From Gonapodya prolifera JEL478 (taxonomy: Eukaryota > Monoblepharomycota > Monoblepharidomycetes > Monoblepharidales > Gonapodyaceae), in contig KQ965781.1 in the NCBI GenBank assembly GCA_001574975.1, positions 106,439-170,438 of the forward strand: a stretch of 64,000 nucleotides of DNA. Reading direction: 5' to 3'. Both the position numbers and the translations under genes were made by a program. The notes below the pieces were generated by a model. It was not told the origin of the DNA, ran no database searches, and worked only from the letters and a program-made list of their open reading frames with translations. Below, one piece after another: positions 45,095 to 56,732 of this stretch. How positions within the stretch are numbered: position 1 is the stretch's first letter; each line of letters begins with the position of its first letter.

Positions 45095-46884
45095 TTATGC
45101 ATCATCTGTATCTTCATCTGTGTCAGTATCAGACCCATCCTCGCTCCACTCCTGACCACCGTGCTGCCCATCTGCCACCCCTTCATCCTCCTCCTCCTCC
45201 TCGCCCGCCTGCAGCTCATCCATTTCCTCCTCAGCTCTAGCTTGCTGTTTCACATTCGCTATCATGGACCTGAGCCACGCGAACCCGGACGTGTGTGGCA
45301 CATCTCGTTCGCAGATGGGAGGGCGAAGGGGGTCCGCGGGAGGGTATGTTGAGAAAATGTACGGTATGGAGCGTGCGGGGAGGAACCAGCTGGAGGGGTG
45401 CGTTGGGGGGAGAGGGGCGGGGGGTCGGGTAAGACCGTGATAAGCAGTCACGCGACACGTCACAAACCACAACCACTCACACATCCCACTCCGTCGCCCT
45501 CTCATCCAGCTCCCACTCATCCCTCTCCGCTTCCGGGCGCTCGAACTGCCTTCTTCTATACAACCCATTCACTTGCACTCCGCCAGGCGGATCCATCGCG
45601 TCCCCAATCACGAACCGCGTCCACTCGACGTACCACCGCGGACTCACGAGGTAAAACTCGTCTTCGGGATAGAGTTCGGACATGGGGCGTTCGAGCGCTC
45701 GGCGGGAGTTGAGGTGGCGGGGTGGGAGGAGGGCCTGGTGAGGGATGGAGGTGGTCAGGCCGAAGACACATTATGCGAGTGCAGAGAGCAGTTCGAGCAA
45801 AGTGAGGACTCCGAGGCCTAAGCACGGAGCGCTGACTGAGGCGTTTGCCGGAGGCTAACGCTCCACGTCCCACGAAGCGGAATAGTACTCGCAGTATGAA
45901 CCCGAGGCTATTGGCCAAGGATCCCGCAACATCTAATGGCAATACGACAAGTGCAGAGTACGTACCGGTGTGACGGTCGTAGCGCATCGATCGAGGAGGT
46001 GGTCGACTGCGTTATTCTCGATGGTGTCGCCTTGGGGGTTTCCGAGCCACTGTGACAGAGCAACAACGTAATGGTCAATTTAATGGTAGCGAGCGTATGA
46101 GCAGCTGAGCCGAAGCGCACTTTTCCTTTGGGAAGATTCCGAAGGGGGGTGTCCGGGGTTAGAGTCCAGAAGTGTTCCACGCCGTTCTTGGCTGGACGGC
46201 GAGGGTTGCAGGCGTAGCACCAAAGCTAGCGGTTAGATAAATAGGGGTGGTAAAAGACTCCGTTACGACCTTTCGACGGCGGAGACTGGACCCAACCCAA
46301 CCTTTCTCGCTCAACCCACCTCCCAACTCGCCAACTTCATCGTCGTCGGATGTCTCACATCCCTCGCATGCCGCAAGGCATGCCTTCCCTTATGTCTCCC
46401 ACACCCAACGAACCCGCACTCAGGCGCCAAGCAAAGCCATATGTCGGGCCAAGACCAGTCGCATGTCCCGTCCGAGCAGTGGAACGAGTCGGCGAGCGGG
46501 GCCGCACCAAGACCGGCGTATAGGCGGGCGAGGTTAATCTTGAGTGATTCGACGGTTTCGGGGCCCAGAAGGGGGGCCAGGTGAGTGCATGTCCCCTCGA
46601 ATGGAGCCAGGGCGAGGCAGCGGTACGACAGCGCGGATGTCTTCCATGGATACCGTCCGTGCCGCTTACAGACCAGCGCCCACGCGTACGAGTTTTCGTC
46701 GGCGAAGAGAGCGTGGAAGCGGCGTGATGTGAGCGCGATGCGGGTTATGTCGGCGACCGGGAGTGTGGAGCTGGAAGTGCACAATGCGGGTGGAGCGTCA
46801 AACGAGACCGGTGGGTGGTCCGCGCTTCGGAGCTCACGTGAATAGGTGGATGAGTAGCTCGTCTGGGAAATCGCTGAGCAGCAT
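45095..46884 (-). CDS. F-box protein with UBP zinc finger and DUSP-like region
   Basis: Starts at ATG 46884. Exon 1 (46884-46838) and exon 2 (from 46770) join to give an F-box (MLLSDFPDELLIHLF, then LPVADITRIALTSRRFHALF, then CKRHGRYPWK). A UBP-type zinc finger follows (DSFHCSDGTCDWSWPDIWLC, CGFVGCGRHKGRHALRHA, then LWCYACNPRR across an intron). Further exons give VEHFWTLTPDTP and, after 45720, EFYLVSPRWYVEWTRFV and PPGGVQVNG, which resembles a DUSP domain. The tail is acidic (EEEEEDEGV, SDTDTDEDTDD). UBP fingers bind the free ubiquitin C terminus, DUSP domains occur in deubiquitinases and F-box proteins recruit SCF ligases. There is no Cys/His protease domain, so this is likely an SCF substrate receptor with ubiquitin-binding parts. 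Middle exons are approximate. Confidence 0.65.
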
Positions 46885-46977
46885 AGTGGATTGAGGTTAA
46901 TGTCGACGTTCGGTTTTCGGCTCAATCTGCCACAACAATAAGAGTCCCCCCAGTATCAACGCCACCGTTGGACGGCA

Positions 46978-47752
46978 ATGCCCACACCGGAACCCCCAGC
47001 GCAATTTTCCGATCCATCGCTGTTCCCCTTCGACGCCGTGGTGGACCTGCCACTCGTGGACTTTCGGACCGACACCGACCGAACTGTGGCGTTCAGAGAC
47101 CTGTACGTGAGAGACGACGGAGTGAGAACGGTCGTCGTGTTTGGGAGGAATCTGCTTTGATATGTCTGCAGGTATGACACATGTCCTGGTTTCTCGTTTC
47201 CGATTGAGATTCCATTCAAAGTGCCTTTCGTCGCAACCCAGAGACTACATACTCGACCTCGACCGCATCTCCAAGCCCATTCTCACGCACCACAAAGCTA
47301 CCATCGTCCTCATCACGCCCGCCCCTCCTCGCGCCGTCCGTCGCTTCGTCCAACAATCCTCACTCTCCATCCCGGTCTTCTCCGACGCCCCTCGGTCCCT
47401 GTACACAGCGCTCAACATGAACTTCCGCTTCGACAGTAAGCTCGAGTACCGCGTCTCGAGCAGGCACGTTAGGACCACCGTGCCCGAGGCGTGGGTCAAG
47501 GGTTTCGTGAAGGGAGTCACGGAAGGTCTTCAGGGCGATCCCCGGCAGCAGGGCGGGTCGTTTGTGCTGGGGCCTGCGTTGAGAACGTGCACGTTTGCAC
47601 ACTTTGATAGGTTCAATGCCGACCATGTGCCGATTCCGGACCTTCTCACGGCAGTTGGGATACCGGATTGGAGGGAGGTGGGGGCGTTCAAGTATTGGGA
47701 CGAGATGACGGAGGAGGAGAAGGCGGTCGTGAAGGATAGGCGCTCAAAGTAA
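46978..47752 (+). CDS. Divergent peroxiredoxin-like (AhpC/TSA) protein, frame break in model
   Basis: Starts at ATG 46978. The first part reads PFDAVVDLPLVDFRTDTDR and TVVVFGRNLL, as in thioredoxin-fold AhpC/TSA-type proteins of fungi. The second part (exon from about 47247) reads YILDLDRISKPILTHH, TIVLITPAPPRAVRRFVQ, PVFSDAPRSLYTALNMNF, GGSFVLGPALRTCTF, then PIPDLLTAVGIP, to a stop at 47752. A GT-AG intron at about 47172-47246 is plausible. Just before it the frame changes between RNLL and CFDMSA, with a TGA at 47158 if read straight on. I cannot bridge this with an intron, so it is either a small indel in a dying gene or a sequence error. It diverges from the F-box gene with only 93 bp between start codons. 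Confidence 0.55.
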
Positions 47753-50250
47753 TTGTCCTGTGGTGATAATTGACTGGAGTTTGGATCAACGAACGTTGAA
47801 GGTTTGGGATTGACACCATGACGCGTCTGGAAGAGACTTTTTGCAAAAAGTATTCAGTATGCTGAGTTAGTATTTGTCACCTCTGAACAACGGCGCTCCA
47901 ATTCATACGAGAGGGCAGTATCGTTCGCTATTGGTACCGTCGACTTTCCCTGCCTGATCAGCAGTATGATATGGGATATGAGTCGCGAGTATCATTTGTT
48001 CATGAAGTTTCACACCAAAGCCGTCAACGTTCGGGCAAGGGTGACCACAGCTTCCATTATTTCCCCGCGTTCCTTTTCTATCACCAAGAAAGAACGGTCG
48101 CTGCCCCTTCTTTTTGCGAGTGGGGCGCACTGCCGAGTTGATGTGATTATCATTTTTTGTGCAATCAGTGCGATGGTACATCATTACAATCGACTCGCCC
48201 GCAACAAGGGAATTGAGCCGACTCTCGTTTGCACCTCCACAATAAATTTCCACCGCTTGAATCGTACTTTCTCAACGTTGCACATAACAACAATCCCAAA
48301 CTATTTCAGAACTACTTTTTTGGTTTGTTCGGCACTTCATCGTATTTTTTTTTGACGAAAGCAAACCACCAGTGACTCTAGCAGAGTGATATTTGGTTGT
48401 AGCTACTAACGTGAAAGTGAGGTTCTGTTACGCAGTCTCTCAACGCATTCATGTCACGGATGACGCGTTTCGCCGCCGGACACTACAAGAGGGTATAACG
48501 CTGTCGCAAAGAGATTTGAAGTCTGTAAATATCATTGCATATAGCTCAGACAACTCAGACAACTTTCGGAGTCACATCACCAGGGAAGAGTCGGATGCCG
48601 ATATTTTTCGGAGAGATCCAACTAAAACATTATTGGTGATAAAGATCCGCGACACTTTTTTTCTCGCGTCGATGCTCTGGTTAGTGCTCTCATCGTGCGA
48701 GGAATTAATTTTACATCCGCCCGATAAAATGATTTTCTAGGTCTTGTAGCGATGAATCAAGTAGCAGTGCACATTCGGTTACAAAGAATTCCAATGATAG
48801 ACTGAGTCCGACTGTCGCAAAACAGAAGCTAATTTGGTACACATATTGCCTTTTCGTCATCTCACGAGCTTGGTAAGTCACGGTGACAACTTCTCAATAT
48901 GGTGTCATCCAGCCAGCTTTGCACCTTTGGAGGCAGTTCGATTCCAATACCCCGGTGAGCTGAGATTTTCTCTCTCTGAGAGCCAACGTATATAAATTGA
49001 CTTCCCGAAAGCAGCACTAGCTGTTTGATCATGTCAAAAGTGCACCTGAGTGTTTGAGCATTTTGAGGTCAGCTTCTTACCACATTTTGCTCCTGATCTC
49101 ACCCGTGCAAATAATTTAATCACATGGTGCTGCCGGGGTTTCATCAAGAACAATTAGATGATCTGGAGCTGGTACAATGTCCTGCAGGGCTCTACCTGAA
49201 ATCTTTGTGTTTCTTTTTGTCCAACGCAAACACCCACCCCCTAAGTCTACTTCTTTTAGCAAGTGGGGAGCACTGCCTTACAGGTATAATGCACTTTTCT
49301 GTGCAGCAGAGTTGATGGTGCAGTACTCGGTGCACTTTTTTCTCACCCTCATGACTGCAACATCTTTGCCCTGTCACGTCTTGCACTCTCACCTTCATAA
49401 TGTAACCTCAAACTCTAGATTGTGCTTGTTCACCTTGTCATACAGTCTCCTCATTTCAGACGCTCTTTTTGTCATCTTTTTTGGAGTGAGAAACAGAGTT
49501 ACTCTCGTAACTGAGTAGTAGCTATGAAGGATTCAGCGTGTATCCCGTCCTATGTACGATCGCAAAACAGTTTATCAAGAGCGAGAGGGGTGCGCACTGC
49601 CGAGTTGATGACATAATGGTTTTTGTGCAGTCAGAGAGATGGTGCAACTGTTACTCTGTCACGTCTCAACTTGGGCTCTCACCTATGTACACAGTGTATC
49701 ATCAAACTACAAGTCTTCATTGTATACTGTTATTCACAGTCCCGCCATTTCAGTGACTCTTTTTTTTGTGCGTTTTCGGCATATCTGATGCGAGTCGGTG
49801 ATGCGAAGGTTCTGTATTCAGTGGCTCTTGCCATGCCAGAAAACCCGAACAGCGCGATTGTTGATGTCTCGCGTCAGCATCAAATGATGAAATTCGCAGC
49901 ATTGGGTATATCTTGTCTCCAGTTCCCGCCTCGTCAGCTCACAGACTTGAGCAATGATTCCTCTTGGTTTTGAGTCGGCTGTATCAGGCTGTAAGCTTGA
50001 CAAGTCGTGCACCAAGGCCATTCTGTCAGTAGATCTTGTGCGCGTTTTTTGGTATTGCAGCGAAAGCAGCTTTGTTTGATAAATTCTGCCAACTCTGTGT
50101 GAGAGTGTTTGACGGGCAGTCAATTAATACTCTCCACACTGCTTACGCATTGAGAAAGGACACAGTAATCGGTAACAAAAGGATAACAAAACCAGCAAAA
50201 TAAAGACAGGGACATCGTTTTGTCGGATGGGAAGAACAAAAGAACATCTA
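47753..50250. repeat. AT-rich intergenic region with three diverged copies of a ~300-bp repeat
   Basis: No convincing gene in about 2.5 kb. Three related blocks lie near 48055-48430, 49200-49510 and 49540-49830. Each has a core like GTGGGGCGCACTGCCGAGTT, then TTTTTGTGCAGTCAG, a long middle, then CATTTCAGnnnCTCTTTTTT and a closing AGGTTCTGT-type word. Divergence is high, so the family is old. I could not assign it to a known SINE or transposon class. Confidence 0.5.
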
Positions 50251-50323
50251 TGCCCCCACCGTGGATTGAACACGGGACCTCTTGTTTACAAGACAAGCGC
50301 TCATGCCACTGAGCTATAGGGGC
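50251..50323 (-). tRNA. tRNA-Thr (anticodon UGU), intronless
   Basis: Read on the minus strand the 73 bases fold as a cloverleaf. The acceptor GCCCCTA pairs with TGGGGGC and is followed by discriminator A. The D arm is GCTC-AGTGGCAT-GAGC. The anticodon stem CTTGT/ACAAG holds loop CTTGTAA with anticodon TGT. The T arm is CCGTG-TTCAATC-CACGG. All stems pair apart from one G-T in the acceptor. TGT reads the ACA threonine codon. It sits between the AT-rich repeats and the kinesin gene. Confidence 0.93.
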
Positions 50324-50737
50324 TAAGTCTCAGAAGTATTGATAAATACGTGTCAAAGTTTTATAAAAATTTATTGCTCCCTCCGAGCACCAATGTTGCG
50401 GACATCGGAACTCACAAACCACCGTACAGACAGGTACTTTCCGTGCGGTGGATCAGAACGATGTCGTTCTTTTTCGCCCGGCTTGACCAGACTGACAACC
50501 AACATCGCTAGGCTCATCCGCGCGGCTGCTTTCAATCACAAAAAATCTTGAAAGCGTCTCTTCGTTTCCCGGATACGGTGGGTGGGCTGGCGTGCTCGCA
50601 AGCGCCAAATTTTCGGAGTACTTTGTGCGTTAGTGAAACTTTCGGACTCCCCCGCGAAGTTCAACGAGGTACACGTTCAAACTCGTCGTCGAGCGCGACG
50701 TTTACAATCATACACAAGTCGCTCCCTCGCTTCACCG
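50324..50737. other. Intergenic region between tRNA-Thr and the kinesin gene
   Basis: About 410 bp holding the presumed kinesin promoter. The frame of the first kinesin exon stays open back to 50582, but without an ATG. Nothing else seen. Confidence 0.4.
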
Positions 50738-53001
50738 ATGAACTCCCCTCGTCGCGAACGGAGTCGAGGCCACCGGGGTGGCGACTCCCGTTCCCAATCG
50801 CGGACGCACTCGAGGAGCTCTTCATTTTCAGGACTGGGTCCACAAAGGAGGCAACAGTTCTCCGCCGATACGTTTACTGGGAGTGTGCCTCCTAGTCGGG
50901 GAGGGGGGGTTTCTGTTGATGGGAGCTTCGATGAGTTCCAATCTTCGACTGGAGCGGGGGGAAGCGGGTCGAATTCGAAAGGAGACAACGTGAAGGTTGT
51001 AATTCGGTGAGCATCATCAATGAAAACGACCGATAGCGTGTCGTGTCGCAAATCACGTCTGGATTCAAGTTAGCTTCTCTTCAGAATACGACCGCTCAAC
51101 TCAAATGAAACGGCACGAGGAGATAACGAGTCACTTAATGTGCTGCAGGACCGTCAAACACTCCAGATTGTAGCTCCCGTCGGCGAAGTCGGAGTCTCCA
51201 AACCCCTTACCTTCAATTCCGTTTACGATTCGTCTGTTCCCCAGGAAGCCTTCTTCAGCGGCTGCGGAATCGTGGACCTCATTGACCGAGCGCTAGAAGG
51301 GTCCGTTAATGAGTACCGCGAATAACGCATGTTTGGATGTGTTCGTTGATCAGGTCCTGGCTCCACACTTTAGCTACTACACCACGATTTTTGCCTACGG
51401 ACAGACGGGTTCGGGTAAAACCTACACCATCACAGGTCCTGACTCGGTCGCGCGATCTTCTCCTCCGTCGCAGGGTGTCGTCCCGCGTGCGTTATCGTAC
51501 CTCTTCGCTTCCATCGCGTCCCGCTTGCCGCCCGAGGATAGCATTGCAGACCCTCGGGGCAACGAGAACTTTCAGGAACAACCGCAGAGGTACACCGTTA
51601 GGGCGTCTTACTTGGAGATTCACAACGAGGTGGTCCATGATCTCCTGACATCCCATCCGCAACCCCTCTCTGTGCGGTACAAACCTAATCTGGGCTTCTA
51701 CGTCGAGAATTTGTTTGTGGTGGAGTGCGAAGTCCTGGACGATGCTCTTGCTGTCCTTGAGGAGGGACTCCGGAATAGGACAGTTGGATCGCACAAAATG
51801 AATGAACATTCCTCCAGGTCGCATGCGGTGATGACGGTACACGTCGACTCATACGATCCTGTCGTTGGAGTGACAAAGTCGGGAAAGATCACGTTTGTGG
51901 ATTTAGCGGGGTCGGAGCGAGTGTCCGACACAGACTCCACCGGAGCTACTTTCAATGAAGCGTTGAGCATAAACAAGAGCCTGCTCACACTTGGCAACTG
52001 CATCAGTGCTCTCTCTGATCCGAAGCGAAAGAAAGGTGGACACATCCCCTACCGAGATTCAAAGCTCACTAAATTGCTTATGGACAGTTTGGGAGGAAAT
52101 GGCTTCGCCCTCATGGCGAGTACCGGTCCTCCATTTGATTCAAATGAACGATTGTCTCACATGATATGCTCGTACTTCTTTGGATGCAGATTGCTTGCGT
52201 CTCTCCGTCCTCGCAGCAACTGACTGAAACGATCAAAACCCTACGGTACGCTTCGCGAGCTAAGCGCATACGCAATCGACCAGTAATCATAATGGATCCT
52301 CGAGAAGAGCTCATTTTACGACTTCGAAAACGTCTCTCGGAGCTTGAGGAAGAGAATAGGTATCTGAAAGGCGCTGCGGGATTCGATGCCTCACCTCGGG
52401 ACGGTGCTTTCTTGCCACCTCTTCCGACTCAAGGGATAAATGGACAGTCCACGACCTCAATGGACCAACTTAAGGGGCTTTTACAGCAGTGCATGGCGGA
52501 GAATGACAACTTGAAGTTCGAAAATGTGAGTGGCGGAATGATGAGAGCGTGGACAATCCTGTAATCAATCGCACATGCCTTTAGGGTGAGCTTGCATCCT
52601 CAAAACTCCGCTCGGAATACGCTTTCGCCTCTTTAGCGCGTGATCATGATCGTGTTTCGTTCATGGCAGCAACTTACGAAAGACTTTTAGTTTCGAATGG
52701 GTTGGGACATCTTATTCCCAAACATGGTGCCCAGCCCTCAGACTATGATACAGCATTAATCTCCATCCAACATTCGCCTGCTGGAAGCAGAGCCTCCGTT
52801 CGACCAGATGAACATCACATCGCCAGCATATTGGGCAGCGCACGAACGTCAAGGCCAACAACAAACAGTTCGAACTCAAAGTTGAGACAGGACGTTGAAG
52901 ATCTTGATAGGCAGATAATGAGTGAGCAACGGGAAAGCTCTTCGAAGACAAGCGCGAAAGCCAAAAGTCGAAGTCCAAAGAAGACTAAGGGGAATCGGTG
53001 A
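50738..53001 (+). CDS. Kinesin motor protein, KIF12-like, 659 residues
   Basis: Exons: 50738-51006, 51085-51300, 51374-52115, 52190-52525 and 52585-53001. The fourth exon is reached through a GC-AG intron (donor GCGAGT at 52116). A Ser/Arg-rich N-terminal extension of about 85 residues precedes the motor (NVKVVIRIRPLNSNE). The motor has the P-loop GQTGSGKT, switch I NEHSSRSH, switch II DLAGSE and the HIPYRDSKLTKLL helix. After the neck (YASRAKRIRNRPVIIMDPRE) come coiled-coil-like stretches (ELILRLRKRLSELEEENRYL; LLQQCMAENDNLKFENGEL) and a short disordered tail rich in Ser and Lys. The neck and the QLKGLLQQCMAEN motif resemble KIF12-type kinesins, often kept in ciliated or flagellated lineages. 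It should be a microtubule plus-end motor; cargo unknown. Confidence 0.85.
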
Positions 53002-53091
53002 CGAGCATCTGTCACGGTAGTTTTGTGACCTTTCCGATTTTTTAATCCATTAGTTTTGATATAATGTAATAGGTCTGCAAACACGAGTAAA

Positions 53092-56000
53092 TTACTGCTC
53101 CGCCCTTGATCTTGCTTCTTCCTCTTCGATGTTATAAAGCCGATTATATAGCTCAAAGTACGCGCCGTGTTGTTGCATGAGTCGTGCATGGCTTCCAACC
53201 TCGACAACATTACCATTCAGTCGTGCTTCCTTGCCGGCCGAAGACATCACCACGATCTGTCAGAAGATTCGAACGGTGTGGATGAGAGATGGTGTTATTT
53301 GATCGAGAACTCGAAGAACTCGTCCCCACCTGATCTGCTCCCTCAATTGTGCTCAATCGATGTGCAACAATCAGTACTGTTCTCCCTTGCATGAGTGTCT
53401 CTAGGGCCTCTTGGACAAGCTTTTCACTGTGGGCGTCCAGAGCACTCGTAGCTTGAGTTTTACGTTGTTCCATCATAAGATTTAATAATCCAAACGTCGA
53501 AAAAAAACGGGCTCACCTTCGTCCAGGATGAGAATTTTAGGGTTCTGCGGACATTCCCTCCATTGTCACCTGTGGGATCCCTCTCGACAAGGGACTGCTC
53601 ATACCTTCAGCAATGCTCTTGCGATTGCGATGCGTTGCTTTTGACCCCCACTAACTGTGACTCCCTTTTCTCCAACTTTGGTGTTATATCCGTCTGGCCA
53701 GCTTGAGATGAATTCATCGGCGTTTGCTTGCTTCGCAGCGCGTCGCACTTCTTCGAGAGTGGCGTCAGGTTTTCCATATCTTATATTCTCGAAAATAGAA
53801 GTGGCGAAAAGAACAGGGTTTTGGTCAATGCTGCCAAACACAAACCACTTAGTTGGGCTTCAACGTTTAACGGAATAATCACATGTGGTACCCACTATCC
53901 GATTTGAGTTCGTAACCAAGTCGGATCAAGACTGTTCAGGGGTCGCCCATCAACAAGAATGGATCCTGTCTGAGGCTCATAGAAGCGCTCGCAAAGCTGA
54001 GCTACAGTACTCTTTCCACTAAACACAGAGTTGGTGTTGTCAGGACGTAGCGAAGAAGGTCGGTAAGATCGGATCACTCAAAGATCAATAAGTAACGTTT
54101 TCACCTTCCACTCTGACCGCACAGAGCTGTTACTTTTCCGTTCGGGATGGTGAGATTCATTGCGTGTAGAACCTTGTGCTTCGGCCTGGTCGGATATGTG
54201 AACGAAACCCCACAGAATTCCAACTTCCCCATGAAGTCTACGTCCGCAATGCGCTCCCCGCCCTCAGTCGGTATACTTGGTTGAAGCTCGACGTACGAGA
54301 ATACCCGCTGAGCGGCCGAGACGGCTCTCAAAGACTGGCTAAATAAAACACCAGTAGTCGAAAGAGAGCGCTGGGCAGTTTGTGTGGCCAAGAGGAATTG
54401 CATGAGCTAAGGATAACATATTCAATTAAGGAGATGTATCGCGCTATCTGGAGCAACAACTCACGTCACCGCCAGACATATCTCCTGCGGCAACCATTTG
54501 TCCTCCCCAGTACAGAATTGATAGCACGAGTCCACCCAGTGTGGCGTTGGTGAGTCCCTGAAATATGCCAATATGGAAGCCCAATCGTTCGTTTGCTTCG
54601 GAAGCCTTCCTGGTCTGGTTGATTTTGTGGCGTCTTTAGCATCAGAGCATAAAATAACTTGGAATGACATTACCTTTTCTTCGAACCTGGATTCCTCTCG
54701 CCCTTCTGATCCAAAAGCTCGAACGGTTCTAATGTTTCCAATAACTTCACCAGACACTCCGGAAACGTCTGATTCCTGTTCTTTGGCTTGGGACGACAGC
54801 TTCCGAAGATACGAGCCATATCGCGATAAGCCAAGATAGATAAAGGGAGAGAACGTGAGGAGTCGCAGGCAAAGACTCGGTGAAAGCATCAGTAAAGTGC
54901 GAGTTGTCAAAAGGAGTGATAGAACAGCTTTAAGAAGTTGCGTTAGAAGAAGTTTGAAGGTGTGCTTCGTGGTAGCAACATTGCCACAGAAGGATCGATT
55001 TTAGTGATCTCGCCAATCTGCTTTCGGTCCCCAAGAATTTTTGTTCTTACCTTGAATTCACCAACATCATCTGTAAGCCTGCCTACAACTTCTCCGCCCA
55101 TCCGGGCGTCAAAAAAGGCCATGTCATGCCTAGTAAAGTTACCCCACAAGGTTGGCGCGGAGTTTCGATGACCGGGGTTTCAGAACCCACCGCAAGATAC
55201 TTCCATACAACTTATTCCTCATTCTTGCCGCGACGCGCTCTCCAAGACGGGATACCAATGAGATATCAAGAAACGTCAAGACTCCTTGAGCGAGGAACAG
55301 GGCCGCGAGCCGGCCAGCAGCCCTCGCAATCTCGGCTGTGACAACACCGCCTTCCGAGAACGCTGTTTTTATTACTTCTGCCGGCTTCTCAGCCATCAAG
55401 GGGAGGAAGGCGTCGCTAGTCCGACGTGCAAGTATTCTGACGGCTCGATCGATAGGGGAATCTGGGGCGATAGTCGTTGGTGTTGGAGTCGAGGAGAGGG
55501 AATTTTGCACAGCTGTAACAAGCGCTCCAGTTGCGGCGGGCGTTGCCGAAGAAACGAAAGAGAGCGCGAGTGTAACGGAAAGGACCTTGAATGTGGACAT
55601 TTCAATGTGTTTTGTTATGCCTGTAAGTCGGAGTGAAAGAGACACAGGACTCAACGCACCGCAACAAGCAAGACCCAGTCCGGCGATACGACTTCCCACA
55701 CCCTTTGAGCAAGAACCCACCCCTCTACATTCGGCTCTGCATCTTGTGAACCCTTCTGCTGGTTTCCGTCAGTAACCTCAGAATCGCCGGGTTTGAGGCT
55801 ATCCTGACTGAGCAGTGTCGGTCCACCACTGGTGCCCTCTTTAGATTGTGAAGCAGGCAAAGCAACACGCGTGCGATTTTCGGCCCCATGGGAAGCTTCC
55901 GCGTGAGCCTCGCGAAAGAAGAGCGAACGAATGCTGAACGAGTCATCGAGGATCTCTTGGATCTTAATGGCTATGATGATCGCAGATGGAACAACGAGAA

Positions 56001-56479
56001 ACAGACCAAGGAGAACAGTGCTCCCTGAAGTTGGAGGGGGTGGTATCCGTCCATAACCAGAGCTAAATCGACAAACTTGAAGACGTGAAGCTTGCCCGAG
56101 TATGTGTGTTGAAAAGCGAGGCCCAGAAGGTCCTGGGCAACGATGGAGCAGTTGATTATTGCGTTGAGCAAATGGGATTTCGCTGCCGTAGCTGCTCACC
56201 CGCGATCCGTTGGAAATTTGTTGGAGAACAATGATCCAACGTCAGGAGCGAGACAGGACTCAATCGCCTCTCGTGATACCATCGCCTCTGACGACTAGAG
56301 TCACGAGATTCCTCGGGTTTAGTGGCGAAAGCGTTTTTGAGCTGAGAAAGACTGGTGGGTGGCGGAATGTTGAATGAAACCACCGCTGTCAATCCGGTTT
56401 GAAGAAGCCGATGGTTTCCGCTTCCATAGCTGGATATCGTCGCTCGTGCTGCGGCGATTCCACTCAGGGATCGGTACAT
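53092..56479 (-). CDS. Mitochondrial half ABC transporter, MDL1/ABCB10 type
   Basis: Starts at ATG 56479 and ends with TAA at 53092, in about ten exons. The N terminus ([20 protein letters not shown], many Arg/Ser and few acids) fits a mitochondrial presequence. One six-helix membrane half follows, with [36 protein letters not shown] and a further helix near [11 protein letters not shown]. The nucleotide-binding domain has Walker A GQSGSGKST (split by an intron at 54110-54020), the Q-loop [13 protein letters not shown], signature [16 protein letters not shown], Walker B ILILDEATSALD and the H-loop [11 protein letters not shown]. All key residues are present. The family exports peptides or other solutes across the inner mitochondrial membrane. 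Its 3' end faces the kinesin 3' end with 90 bp between. Exon borders are partly approximate. Confidence 0.85.
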
Positions 56480-56732
56480 GAGCGTACGGTGGCCGAACGT
56501 GGATTGCAGTGGTGGTCAAATTCACCTGACTTGGTTGTCAGTTCCTGCCACAGGATTATTCACGATGTAGCACACCATCACATGCCTGAAGCTGTAAGAC
56601 CCGCTTCAGCTTTGGGTAGTGGCATACTTGTACTTGTTCACCATTTTCAAACTTGACCCCAAATACGAGCAAACAATATGCCGCAATCACATACGACCAG
56701 CCTAGTATATTATATGACCACCATATGCCACT

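Noticed and set aside
48055-49830. Repeats near tRNA-Thr as a CRISPR-like or regular array
   Set aside because: Only three copies, unequal spacing and high divergence; the eukaryotic gene structure of the window also argues against CRISPR.
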